64,000 bases of DNA from Paracoccus subflavus (lineage in GTDB: Bacteria > Pseudomonadota > Alphaproteobacteria > Rhodobacterales > Rhodobacteraceae): positions 1 to 64,000 of the forward strand of contig NZ_SISK01000013.1 of the NCBI RefSeq assembly GCF_004310345.1, written 5' to 3'. Numbering within the stretch: position 1 is the first letter of the stretch; every line of letters starts with the position of its first letter. A model generated the notes under the pieces. It was not told the origin of the DNA. It saw only the letters and a program-made list of their open reading frames with translations, and did no database searches. Positions 54,028 to 62,396 of this stretch are shown here, one piece after another. The translations under genes were made by a program, and so were the position numbers.

Positions 54028-54840
54028 TCATTTCCTTGCAGTTTCGATCATGGTTCGCAGCGCGGGGGCGGAAATCTCGCCTGTCTGCGCCGCAACCAGC
54101 GTCCCGGTCCTGTCGAAGACCAGGGTCGAGGGCAGGCCCACGGCCCGCAGGCGGCCCATCAGATACCCGCGCGGATCGCGCAGCATCCCGGTCAGGGGCA
54201 GGTTCTCGGCCGCCAGAAAGGCAAAGACGCGGTCCGCGCTTTCGCCCTGGTTGGCAAACACGAAATCGACATCGGGCATTCCGGCGGCCATGTTCGTCAT
54301 CATCGGCATTTCGCGGCGGCAGGGGGGGCACCAGGTCGCCCACAGGTTCACCACCGTCACCTTGTCGCGTCCTGCCAATTGGACAGGGCTGCCGTCCAGG
54401 GCCAGCAGTTCCATCGCCGGCAACTGCATCTGCGGACGCGGCAGGGCAGCGGTGACGGCCTGATGGGCCACCGCCGTGACGGCGGCCGCGATCAGCAAGG
54501 GACGCAGCACCGCGCCGCGCCCGGTCAGCAGCGCCGCAGCCAGCGTGGCCCCCGCTGCCGCCCAGCCGGCCCGCGCGGAAAAGCCCCCCTGCCACAGCTT
54601 GAGCGCATCAAGGGGCGCGCCCGCGAAATCGTCCGCATTGGTCAGGACAAAGCCCAGGCGGGCCCCCAGAATCCAGGCCAGAACGGCCCATCCCGCCCAG
54701 GCCTCGACGGTGCGGCCCTGGCCCCGCTGGCGGCCAAGGCGCACGGCAATCGCCGAGACGGCCAGAAACAGCCCGATCGCCGCGACCGCCGCCAGACGGG
54801 ACGCATCAAAGACGAACGGTCCGATGGAAACGGCGTTCAT
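54028..54840 (-). CDS. Lgt-like membrane domain fused to TlpA-type thioredoxin
   Basis: This 270-residue protein has an N-terminal membrane domain (residues 1-130, about four segments) whose ILGARLGFVLTNADDF and LKLWQGGFSARAGWAAAG parallel the Lgt sequence [12 protein letters not shown] and [11 protein letters not shown]. The Lgt catalytic signature is absent. A periplasmic TlpA-like domain follows (about 135-270) with NLWATWCPPCRREMP and a cis-Pro in VGLPSTLVF. A thiol reductase fed by DsbD is the likely role, as for ScsD. It overlaps dsbD by four bases. Confidence 0.85.
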   Translation of the reverse strand: MNAVSIGPFVFDASRLAAVAAIGLFLAVSAIAVRLGRQRGQGRTVEAWAGWAVLAWILGARLGFVLTNADDFAGAPLDALKLWQGGFSARAGWAAAGATLAAALLTGRGAVLRPLLIAAAVTAVAHQAVTAALPRPQMQLPAMELLALDGSPVQLAGRDKVTVVNLWATWCPPCRREMPMMTNMAAGMPDVDFVFANQGESADRVFAFLAAENLPLTGMLRDPRGYLMGRLRAVGLPSTLVFDRTGTLVAAQTGEISAPALRTMIETARK

Positions 54841-56684
54841 GGGGCGACCTGCGCGATCGAGGCCAGCAGATCGCCGCTGTCCACATCGCCGATCAGCCGG
54901 CTACCCGGCGGTTCGGTCCGCGCGGCATCGACAAAGATCATCGTCGGTGGCCCGGCGGCGGCCAGGGTCTTCATCAGCGCCTGTGCCTCGGCCGAAAAGT
55001 CGGTGACATCGACCTTGATGCGGACCAGATCGTCCAGGGCGCGTGCGACCTGCGGGTCGGCCAGCGCGTCCCGCTCGATCTTGCGGCAGATGACGCACCA
55101 ATCGGCGGTGACATAGATCATCGCAGGTTTTGGAACGTCCAGCGCCACATCCAGCGCGGCCTGCGTGGTCACGGTCTGGAACGGCCCGCTTGCGGGCGCG
55201 GGCTGGGCGGTCCGGCCCGCCAGGGGGGCCAGGGGTCGCGTCGGGTCATCGGCACCCATGGCCGCGCCGATGCCCTGGATCAGCCCCGCAAAGACCAGCA
55301 ACAGCCCGGCCGCCGAGGCCAGTCGCGATGCGCGGGACGCGCCCGGCGACAGACGATCCAGGGCGCCGATCGCCACCCCGCAGCCGGTCAGCAGCACCGC
55401 CCACAGGACCAGAACCACCGGCCCCGGCAGAATGCGCCCGGCCAGCCAGATCGCCATGCCCAGGAACACGACGCCAAAGACCAGCTTTACCCCGTCCATC
55501 CATGCGCCACGGCGGGGCAGGATGCGCGGGCCAAAGGCGCCGACGGCCAGCAGCGGCACCCCCTGCCCCAGCCCCAGCGCAAACAGCGATGCCGCGCCCA
55601 GGGCGACATCGCCGGTCTGGGCGATATAGATCAGCGCCCCGGCCAGCGGCGCCGTCACGCAGGGGCCGACAATCAGGGCCGAGCCGAAGCCAAGGCCAGC
55701 CGCCCCCCCAAAAGAGCCGCCGGTGGCCGTCCGCCGCGCCAGCCGCGCCTGCCAGGCAGGCGGCATTTGCAGATCGAACAGCCCCAGCATCGACAGCGCC
55801 AGACCCACGAAAACCGCCGCGACAAGGCCGATCGCCCAGGGCGATTGCAGCGCGGCCTGAAGATTTGCCCCCGACCAGGCCGCAACGATTCCCAGCAGCG
55901 CAAAGGCGGATGCCATCGCAAGCACATAGACCCCGGTCAGCGCCAGTCCGCGCCCTGCGGTCAGCCCCCCGCCCTGCCGGGTCAGCATCCCCGCCACGAT
56001 GGGCACCATCGGCAGCACGCAGGGCGTCAGCGACAGCAGCAGACCGAACCCGAAAAAGGCCAGCAGGACCAGAACCGCGCCGCCTTGTCCGGCCAGACCC
56101 GCGACCAGGCCGTCATCCCTGGCCAGTGACAGCCCCGACCGGGGGGACTGTGGGGACTGGGGGGACTGTGGGGACTGGGGGGCAGGAACCGCAGCCGCGG
56201 ATGATTGCGCCGCGCCGCCGTCGGCCTGCCAGGACCCGAAGGCGCTTTCCCCGGCGGCGTCTTCCTGCCTGATCGTGCCGTCGGTTTCCAGAACCGCCTG
56301 CTGCGGGGCATAGCAGATCCCGTCCTGCTGGCAGCCCTGCCATTTCAATACCGTCGGTCCCTGCGGATCGGGAACCGTGACCGCGACCTCGTCCGGGCCG
56401 CGATAGATTTCGTCACGACCAAACCAGGGGTCGTCGTAAACCTCGCCCTCGGGCAGGGTCAATGGGATCGCCGCGCCGTCGGGCGCAATCGCTTCGATCT
56501 TGCTGCGATACAGGTAATAGCCGGGCTGCACCGCCCAGCCGATCTGCAAATCGCCCGAGGCGTCGGTCGTCACGCTCAGCACAAAGGCTTCGGCCGGGTC
56601 CAGCGGGGGGGCGGGTTGCGCCGATACCGCACCCAGCGCCATCATCCATGCGGCTATCGCCGCCGACAAGATTCGTATCATCAT
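54837..56684 (-). CDS. dsbD: Thiol:disulfide interchange protein DsbD
   Basis: DsbD carries electrons from cytoplasmic thioredoxin to periplasmic proteins. The 615-residue protein has an exported alpha domain (about 25-135, CQQDGICYAP), a linker with PQS repeats, an eight-segment membrane core (cysteines in SLTPCVLPMVP and IVGPCVTAP) and a C-terminal thioredoxin domain (TADWCVICRKIE). It heads the reverse-strand operon dsbD-tlpA-ldt-dsbA-ldt and is divergent from the regulator gene. Confidence 0.95.
   Translation of the reverse strand: MMIRILSAAIAAWMMALGAVSAQPAPPLDPAEAFVLSVTTDASGDLQIGWAVQPGYYLYRSKIEAIAPDGAAIPLTLPEGEVYDDPWFGRDEIYRGPDEVAVTVPDPQGPTVLKWQGCQQDGICYAPQQAVLETDGTIRQEDAAGESAFGSWQADGGAAQSSAAAVPAPQSPQSPQSPQSPRSGLSLARDDGLVAGLAGQGGAVLVLLAFFGFGLLLSLTPCVLPMVPIVAGMLTRQGGGLTAGRGLALTGVYVLAMASAFALLGIVAAWSGANLQAALQSPWAIGLVAAVFVGLALSMLGLFDLQMPPAWQARLARRTATGGSFGGAAGLGFGSALIVGPCVTAPLAGALIYIAQTGDVALGAASLFALGLGQGVPLLAVGAFGPRILPRRGAWMDGVKLVFGVVFLGMAIWLAGRILPGPVVLVLWAVLLTGCGVAIGALDRLSPGASRASRLASAAGLLLVFAGLIQGIGAAMGADDPTRPLAPLAGRTAQPAPASGPFQTVTTQAALDVALDVPKPAMIYVTADWCVICRKIERDALADPQVARALDDLVRIKVDVTDFSAEAQALMKTLAAAGPPTMIFVDAARTEPPGSRLIGDVDSGDLLASIAQVAP
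56143..56178. repeat. Four 9-bp units in dsbD linker
   Basis: ggggactgt and ggggactgg alternate, giving an exact 18-bp unit twice. On the coding strand this is four Pro-Gln-Ser triplets. As the unit is a multiple of three, length changes would keep the frame. Confidence 0.92.
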
Positions 56685-56707
56685 GAGGATGCAGCTAGAC
56701 AGGCCAG

Positions 56708-56724
56708 CTTAAGCCAGACTTAAG
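56708..56724. promoter_or_regulatory. PmrA-type box in dsbD/regulator divergent promoter
   Basis: CTTAAG-ccaga-CTTAAG fits exactly the published PmrA/BasR box form (YTTAAK-N5-YTTAAK). It lies 24 bases before dsbD and 45 before the response-regulator start. The same layout is present at 58794-58810. The OmpR-type regulator encoded alongside is the natural candidate to bind. Confidence 0.72.
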
Positions 56725-56768
56725 CCTGGTCTGAAACAGGCGGATGGAAAGAACAGGAAAGGACCACT

Positions 56769-57443
56769 GTGCGAATCCTGATCGTGGAAGATGATCCGGT
56801 GCTGTCGGACGGATTGACGGTCGGGCTGGGCCTGTCGGGATTTACGGCCGATGCGGTTGCAAGCCTGGCCGATGCGCGCGCGGCGCTGGCCCACAGCGAT
56901 TTTGCGGGCGTCGTTCTGGACATCATGCTGCCGGACGGTCTGGGCACCGATCTGCTGGCCGAGATGCGGGCCGCCGGCAACCTGATGCCGGTGCTGCTGC
57001 TGACGGCACGCGATCAGGTGCGGGACCGGATCGCGGGGCTGGACGGCGGTGCGGACGATTATCTGGGCAAGCCCTTCGACCTGGACGAACTGGCCGCCCG
57101 GATCCGGGCCATGCTGCGCCGGCAGGGCGGACGGGCCAGTCCGGTCCTGCGCTGGAACGGGCTGGAGCTTGACCCGGCGGCGATGACCGCCCTCCAGGAC
57201 GGCAATCGCCTGCGTCTGTCGCGGCGCGAATTCGCCATCCTGCATGCCTTGGCCGAACGGCCCGGACACATCCTGTCGCGGGCGCAGTTGGAGGAACGTC
57301 TTTATGGATGGCAGGAGGATGTCGAAAGCAACACGGTCGAGGTGCATATCCACCACCTGCGCGCCAAGCTGGGCCGCGAGGTGATCCAGACCGTACGCGG
57401 CCTGGGCTATTGCATGGCGGCATCCGGACCGGTTCCCGGCTGA
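56769..57443 (+). CDS. OmpR-family response regulator (PmrA/QseB-like)
   Basis: This 224-residue protein has a receiver domain (acidic pocket EDD, phospho-Asp in VVLDIMLPDG, Thr in LLLTARD, Lys in YLGKPFD) and a C-terminal winged helix (RLSRREFAILHALAERPGHI, then EVHIHHLRAKLG). It starts at GTG. The kinase start overlaps its stop (TGATG). By neighbourhood it should control dsbD and the following dsbA. Confidence 0.92.
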   Translation: MRILIVEDDPVLSDGLTVGLGLSGFTADAVASLADARAALAHSDFAGVVLDIMLPDGLGTDLLAEMRAAGNLMPVLLLTARDQVRDRIAGLDGGADDYLGKPFDLDELAARIRAMLRRQGGRASPVLRWNGLELDPAAMTALQDGNRLRLSRREFAILHALAERPGHILSRAQLEERLYGWQEDVESNTVEVHIHHLRAKLGREVIQTVRGLGYCMAASGPVPG

Positions 57444-58798
57444 TGTCCATCCGCCTGCGCCTTATCCTTGTGCTGACGCTGGCCACCAGCGCGATCTGGC
57501 TGTCGGCGGCGCTGTGGATCAACGTCTCGACCCGCGCGCAGGTCGAGCGGGTGCTGGATGCCCGCCTGTCCGAGGCGGCGAACATGGTCAGTTCGCTGAT
57601 GGCGGACCGGCGGATCGCCCTGAACGACGGCACGGGGCACGCCACGATCGCCCTGCCGATGGAAACCGGCTATTCGCGCCATCTGTCCTGCCAGATCTGG
57701 TCGTTGCAGGGCGATCTGCTGGGCGCTTCCTCGGGCGCGCCGGATGCCGTCCTGTCCGACAAGGACGGCTTCACCACCACGCGGATCCACGACGAACCCT
57801 GGCGCGTCTTTACCGTCGTCAATCCCCAGGCAGGGGTCCGGGTGATGGTCGGCGACCGGATGGAAGTGCGCGACCGGCTGGTGGGGGACGTGGTGCAAGG
57901 GCTGTTGTGGCCGCTGGCGGTGATCTTTCCCGCGCTCGCTCTGCTGATCTGGGTCAGCGTGGGCCGTGGGCTGGCACCGCTGGCGCATCTGGAAGGCGCA
58001 CTGCTCAGCCGCCAGCCGGACGATCTGCGGCCCCTGCCCGAAACCCCGGACCCCCGCGAAATCCGACCGGTGCGACGGGCACTGAACAACCTGTTCCGGC
58101 GTCTCGACGATGTGCGACGCACCGAGCGGGACTTTACCGCCTTTGCGGCCCATGAGTTGAAGACGCCGCTTGCGGGGCTGCGCACCCATGCCCAGATCGC
58201 CCGGATGGCCACCGATCCGGCGGTGCGCGACCGGGCGCTGGCGGCGATTGCAACCTCGGTCGATCGAACCGACCGGATGGTGCGGCAGCTTCTGGATCTG
58301 ACGGCCATCGACCAGGGCGCAGCCCCGGTCGAGCGTCTGGACGTGGCGGCGCTGCTTGCCGATATCATCCAGCAGGCCGAGGATCAGGCCCATGCCCGGC
58401 GGGTGCGGCTGGTGACGCAGGCCGACGACCTGCCGCCCCTTTCTGCGCCGCGCATCCTGATCCTCAGCGCGCTGCGCAATCTGGTCGAGAACGCGATCCA
58501 GCATTCCCCCCCCGGCGGGACCGTCAGCCTGACCGCCCTTTGCAACGGCCCCGGGATAAGGTTCGTGGTCCGCGACGAAGGCCCCGGCATCCGGCCGCAG
58601 GACCGCGACCGCGCCACCGACCGGTTCTGGCGCGGTCCGGGACGCGAGGTTCACGGCAGCGGGCTTGGCCTTGCCATTGTCGCTGCGGCCGTCCAGCGGA
58701 TGGGCGGGCGGCTGGATCTGGGCCAGGGACAAGGCGGGCAAGAGGTGGCGCTGACGCTGCCGTTGTCGGATACGTTACAGGATCGGGGCGGCTCTTAA
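57443..58798 (+). CDS. Sensor histidine kinase (QseC/PmrB-like)
   Basis: This 451-residue kinase has two membrane segments (about 5-27 and 155-175) around a periplasmic sensor domain of about 130 residues, a HAMP-like linker, the phospho-His in FAAHELKTPLAGLRTHAQIA, and the ATPase boxes NLVENAIQHS, VRDEGPGI and GSGLGLAIVAAAV. The signal is unknown. No metal-binding cluster is obvious in the sensor domain. The stop codon lies within the second CTTAAG box. Confidence 0.92.
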   Translation: MSIRLRLILVLTLATSAIWLSAALWINVSTRAQVERVLDARLSEAANMVSSLMADRRIALNDGTGHATIALPMETGYSRHLSCQIWSLQGDLLGASSGAPDAVLSDKDGFTTTRIHDEPWRVFTVVNPQAGVRVMVGDRMEVRDRLVGDVVQGLLWPLAVIFPALALLIWVSVGRGLAPLAHLEGALLSRQPDDLRPLPETPDPREIRPVRRALNNLFRRLDDVRRTERDFTAFAAHELKTPLAGLRTHAQIARMATDPAVRDRALAAIATSVDRTDRMVRQLLDLTAIDQGAAPVERLDVAALLADIIQQAEDQAHARRVRLVTQADDLPPLSAPRILILSALRNLVENAIQHSPPGGTVSLTALCNGPGIRFVVRDEGPGIRPQDRDRATDRFWRGPGREVHGSGLGLAIVAAAVQRMGGRLDLGQGQGGQEVALTLPLSDTLQDRGGS

Positions 58799-58810
58799 GG
58801 CGCCCTTAAG
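58794..58810. promoter_or_regulatory. PmrA-type box upstream of second dsbA
   Basis: CTTAAG-gcgcc-CTTAAG repeats the half-sites and the 5-base spacer found at 56708-56724. It lies 67 bases before the dsbA ATG and overlaps the kinase stop, so dsbA may have its own regulated promoter. Confidence 0.7.
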
Positions 58811-58877
58811 GTTGAGCGGCAAATCCACCGCCCTTATACAGCGCAGGATCTGCGTGGAACTGTTTAGAGGACGACGC

Positions 58878-59498
58878 ATGCAACGCCGAAACTTCCTGAT
58901 CGCCGGGACGGGACTGCTGATCCTGCCCACGATGGCCCTTGCCGCGCGGGAAAATCCGATGCCCGAGGAACTGCGAAAGGTGCTGGAGCGTGATCCCACC
59001 GCGCCGGTCCTGGGCAATCCCGACGGCGATGTCACCCTGACGGAATTCTTCGACTACAACTGCCCCTTCTGCCGCAAGATGGTTGATCCGATCCATCGCC
59101 TGATCCGGTCCGATCCGAACCTGCGGGTGGTGTTCCGCGAATGGCCCGTCTTCGGCGCGGATTCCGAGGACGCCGCCCGCGCATCGCTGGCGTCGCTGCA
59201 ACAGGGGCGGTATTGGCAGATGCACCGGGCGATGTTCTCGATCCGGGGAAAGGCCAATGCCGACACCGCCCGGCGGGCCGCGGAAAAGGTGGGTCTGGAC
59301 ATGGCGCGCCTGCAACAGGACATGCAGGCGGATCAGGTGGAACGCCACATCACCAACAGCTTTCTTCTGGCCGACCACATGGGGCTGATGGGCACGCCCA
59401 GCTTCATCGCAGGCGACGAGGGCGCGTTCGGGGAATTCAGTCTGGACGAACTGCGCGGCCTGGTTCAACGCGCCCGGGAAACCCTGGCGGCCGGATAA
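58878..59498 (+). CDS. DsbA-family thiol oxidoreductase (second copy)
   Basis: This 206-residue exported protein (signal peptide MQRRNFLIAGTGLLILPTMA) has the redox site FFDYNCPFCRKMVDP and the cis-Pro in MGTPSFIAG. It shares layout with the copy at 52635-53273 (APVLGNPDGDVTLTEFFDY versus QPVLGNPQGDVTVVEFFDY). AGAGG precedes the ATG. It follows the kinase gene and the second box, so it is probably part of the same regulon. Confidence 0.9.
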   Translation: MQRRNFLIAGTGLLILPTMALAARENPMPEELRKVLERDPTAPVLGNPDGDVTLTEFFDYNCPFCRKMVDPIHRLIRSDPNLRVVFREWPVFGADSEDAARASLASLQQGRYWQMHRAMFSIRGKANADTARRAAEKVGLDMARLQQDMQADQVERHITNSFLLADHMGLMGTPSFIAGDEGAFGEFSLDELRGLVQRARETLAAG

Positions 59499-59519
59499 CC
59501 GGCGCCGGTCGGGCGGCCG

Positions 59520-60401
59520 TCACCGTCCCATGAGCCCGTCCAGAAACGCCTGCGCGGCCAGCGACAGTCGCTTTGCTTCGGGCCAGGCGACATGCCAGTG
59601 GCGGATGATCGGAAACGGATGGACGTCAAGTTCGGCCAGATAGCCGTGGCGCAGTTCAAGCGCCACCGTCCCGCGGCTGAGCACCGACAGGCCCATCCCC
59701 GCGATGACGCCCTGTTTCACCGCCTCGTTCGCGCCCAGTTCGATCCGTACCTTCGGCACCGCGCCCGCCTCTGCAAAGCAGCGTTCCGCCGCAAGACGGG
59801 TGCCCGAGCCGCTTTCGCGCATCACGAACGGATAGCGGGCCACATCGCGCATGGTCAGGCCGCGTTTCCGGGTCAGCGGATGATCCGATGGCGCGATCAC
59901 CACAAGCGGATTTTCCGCAAATCGCTCAACCGCAGCGCCAAGTTCCTCGGGGGGCGTTCCCAGAATGTACAGGTCGTCCGCGTTGCGCAGGAACCGGGCC
60001 AGCAGCTCCTCGCGGTTGCCCACGGTCAGCACGACCTCGATGCCCGGATGGGCCGCGCTGAAGGCACCGATCCTGGCGGGAATGTCGTATTTCGCGGTCG
60101 AAACGGCGGCCAGACGCAGCCGCCCACGGGCAAGGCCGCGCAGTTCGGCCAGCGCCATGTCGAGATTTGCGGTTTCCTCAAGCATCCGGTGGGCCGCTTT
60201 CAGCACGATCTGACCGGCCTGGGTCAGATACAGCGTCTTGCCAAGGCGTTCGATTAGGCAATGGCCCAGGTGATCTTCAAGCTGGCGGACCTGCGCAAAA
60301 GCGGCGGGCTGGGTCAGGTTCAGGATTTCGGCGGCGCGGGTATAGGAAAGCTGCTGCGCAACCTCGCGGAAGATCTGCAACTGACGCAGCGAATAGGCCA
60401 T
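59520..60401 (-). CDS. cbbR: LysR-type regulator of the cbb operon
   Basis: CbbR activates Calvin-cycle genes in response to metabolites such as RuBP. The 293-residue protein has the LysR helix-turn-helix (SYTRAAEILNLTQPAAFAQV) and effector domain (RLRLAAVSTAKYDIPARIGAF). It is divergent from cbbL with a 120-base gap, the standard cbbR position. Confidence 0.92.
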   Translation of the reverse strand: MAYSLRQLQIFREVAQQLSYTRAAEILNLTQPAAFAQVRQLEDHLGHCLIERLGKTLYLTQAGQIVLKAAHRMLEETANLDMALAELRGLARGRLRLAAVSTAKYDIPARIGAFSAAHPGIEVVLTVGNREELLARFLRNADDLYILGTPPEELGAAVERFAENPLVVIAPSDHPLTRKRGLTMRDVARYPFVMRESGSGTRLAAERCFAEAGAVPKVRIELGANEAVKQGVIAGMGLSVLSRGTVALELRHGYLAELDVHPFPIIRHWHVAWPEAKRLSLAAQAFLDGLMGR

Positions 60402-60456
60402 GAATAACCTATAGTGTATTATTTCAATCAGAACTATTCATTTTTATTTATTCATG
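60399..60456. promoter_or_regulatory. cbbR-cbbL intergenic operator region
   Basis: This AT-rich stretch has a perfect 9-bp inverted repeat CATGAATAA (60399-60407) / TTATTCATG (60448-60456) and an internal TATTCAT (60435-60441). Multiple T-N11-A candidates fit CbbR sites. The left arm overlaps the cbbR start codon, consistent with autoregulation. Confidence 0.55.
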
Positions 60457-60521
60457 AGTCGTGTGCAAGTTGGACCAGGCAGTCCGGTTTCATCGCCGGC
60501 CATCGGGAGGAGCCCAACACG

Positions 60522-61952
60522 ATGAACGTCCAGAGCCCCAAGAAATACGACGCCGGTGTCAAGGAATACCGCTCTACCTATTGGGAGCCGCAGTATTCGG
60601 TCAAGGAAACGGATGTCCTGGCGGTCTTCAAGGTGATCCCGCAGGACGGCGTGCCGCGCGAGGAGGCAGCGGCTGCGGTGGCTGCCGAAAGCTCGACCGG
60701 CACCTGGACAACGGTCTGGACCGACCTGCTGACCGACCTGGATCACTACAAGGGCCGCGCCTATCGGATCGAGGACGTGCCGGGGCAGGACGAGGCCTTT
60801 TATGCCTTCGTCGCCTATCCCGCCGATCTGTTCGAGGAAGGATCGGTCGTCAACGTGTTCACCTCGCTGGTGGGCAACGTGTTCGGCTTCAAGGCCGTGC
60901 GGTCGCTGCGCCTCGAGGACGTGCGCTTTCCGATCTGGTTCGTGAAGACCTGCTTCGGCCCGCCGCATGGCATCCAGGTCGAACGCGACAAGATGGACAA
61001 GTATGGCCGCCCGATGCTGGGCTGCACGATCAAGCCCAAGCTGGGCCTGTCGGCCAAGAACTATGGCCGGGCGGTTTACGAATGTCTGCGCGGCGGGCTT
61101 GATTTCACCAAGGACGACGAAAACGTCAACTCGCAGCCCTTCATGCGCTGGCGCGACCGTTTCCTGTTCTGCCAAGAGGCCATCGAGAAGTCGCAGGCCG
61201 AAACCGGCGAGCGCAAGGGCCATTACATGAACGTCACCGCCCCCACGGTGGAGGAAATGTTCAAGCGCGCCGAATTCGCCAAGGAACTGGGCACGCCCAT
61301 CATCATGTCGGATTACCTGACCCTGGGCTGGGCGGCGCACAATTCGCTGTCGAAATGGTGTCGGGACAACGGCCTGCTGCTGCATGTCCACCGCGCCATG
61401 CACGCGGTGATCGACCGCAATCCCAACCACGGCATCAATTTCCGCGTTCTGGCCAAGCTGCTGCGTCTGCTGGGCGGCGACCACCTGCATTCCGGCACCG
61501 TCGTCGGCAAGCTGGAGGGCGACCGAAACGCCACGCTGGGCTGGATCAACCTAATGCGCGACAAGTTCATCAAGGAGGACCGCAGCATGGGCATCTTCTT
61601 CGACCAGGACTGGGGGTCGATGCCCGGCGTGTTCCCGGTCGCCTCGGGCGGGATCCACGTCTGGCACATGCCCGCCCTTGTCGCGATCTTCGGCAACGAT
61701 TCGGTGTTGCAGTTCGGCGGCGGCACGCTGGGCCATCCCTGGGGCAACGCGGCGGGCGCCGCGGCAAACCGTGTCGCGCTCGAGGCCTGCGTGCAGGCCC
61801 GCAACGAAGGCCGCGAGATCGAGAAGGAGGGCAAGGACATCCTGATGGCCGCCGCCAACCATTCGCCCGAACTGAAGGCCGCGATGGAAACCTGGAAAGA
61901 GATCAAGTTCGAGTTCGACACCGTCGACAAGCTTGACGTCCAGCACCGCTGA
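60522..61952 (+). CDS. cbbL: RuBisCO large subunit, form IA (green type)
   Basis: CbbL fixes CO2 on ribulose 1,5-bisphosphate. The 476-residue protein has the carbamylated lysine and metal site in [17 protein letters not shown], the KPKLGLS loop and loop 6 in [12 protein letters not shown]. The wording of the N-terminus ([15 protein letters not shown]) and C-terminus ([15 protein letters not shown]) matches proteobacterial form IA, not the red form IC of most Rhodobacterales. GGGAGG precedes the ATG. Confidence 0.96.
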   Translation: MNVQSPKKYDAGVKEYRSTYWEPQYSVKETDVLAVFKVIPQDGVPREEAAAAVAAESSTGTWTTVWTDLLTDLDHYKGRAYRIEDVPGQDEAFYAFVAYPADLFEEGSVVNVFTSLVGNVFGFKAVRSLRLEDVRFPIWFVKTCFGPPHGIQVERDKMDKYGRPMLGCTIKPKLGLSAKNYGRAVYECLRGGLDFTKDDENVNSQPFMRWRDRFLFCQEAIEKSQAETGERKGHYMNVTAPTVEEMFKRAEFAKELGTPIIMSDYLTLGWAAHNSLSKWCRDNGLLLHVHRAMHAVIDRNPNHGINFRVLAKLLRLLGGDHLHSGTVVGKLEGDRNATLGWINLMRDKFIKEDRSMGIFFDQDWGSMPGVFPVASGGIHVWHMPALVAIFGNDSVLQFGGGTLGHPWGNAAGAAANRVALEACVQARNEGREIEKEGKDILMAAANHSPELKAAMETWKEIKFEFDTVDKLDVQHR

Positions 61953-61978
61953 CAGCCCTTCCCGCAAAAAGGATCACA

Positions 61979-62338
61979 ATGATGAGCATTATCCAGGACT
62001 ATCCTTCGCGTCTGTCGGACCCGGCAAGCCGCAAGATGGAAACCTTTTCCTATCTGCCGGAAATGACCAAGGACCAGATCCGCAAGCAGGTGCAGTGGGT
62101 CGTCGATCACGGCTGGAACCCGGCGATCGAGCATACCGAGCCCGAGAATGCAGGCGGCTATTACTGGTACATGTGGAAGCTGCCAATGTTCGGCGAAACC
62201 GACGTGGACGCGATCCTGGCCGAACTGGACGAATGCCACGCGGCCAATCCCGGACACCATGTCCGCCTGATCGGCTACGACAACTTCACCCAGAGCCAGG
62301 GCGCCAATATGGTTGTCTATCGCGGTCAGCCGGTCTGA
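61979..62338 (+). CDS. cbbS: RuBisCO small subunit
   Basis: CbbS completes the L8S8 enzyme. The 119-residue protein has [34 protein letters not shown] and [18 protein letters not shown], with the short form IA C-terminus and no red-type beta-hairpin extension. A second ATG at 61982 fits the ribosome site slightly better. The gap to cbbL is 26 bases. Confidence 0.96.
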   Translation: MMSIIQDYPSRLSDPASRKMETFSYLPEMTKDQIRKQVQWVVDHGWNPAIEHTEPENAGGYYWYMWKLPMFGETDVDAILAELDECHAANPGHHVRLIGYDNFTQSQGANMVVYRGQPV

Positions 62339-62347
62339 CAGCCGACG

Positions 62348-62372
62348 GGGCCATCCGGGAGCCGGGTGGCCC
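62348..62372 (+). terminator. Strong hairpin between cbbS and cbbQ
   Basis: gggccatccgg-gag-ccgggtggccc forms an 11-bp stem with a single G-T pair, 24 bases before the cbbQ ATG. There is no T-run; partial termination or protection of cbbLS mRNA is likely. Confidence 0.6.
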
Positions 62373-62396
62373 GAATCCGACAGGAAAGGAGCCGCC

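Noticed and set aside
56143..56178. Possible CRISPR-like repeats
   Set aside because: The units are 9 bp, contiguous, and encode Pro-Gln-Ser inside dsbD. No CRISPR array or cas gene is in the window.
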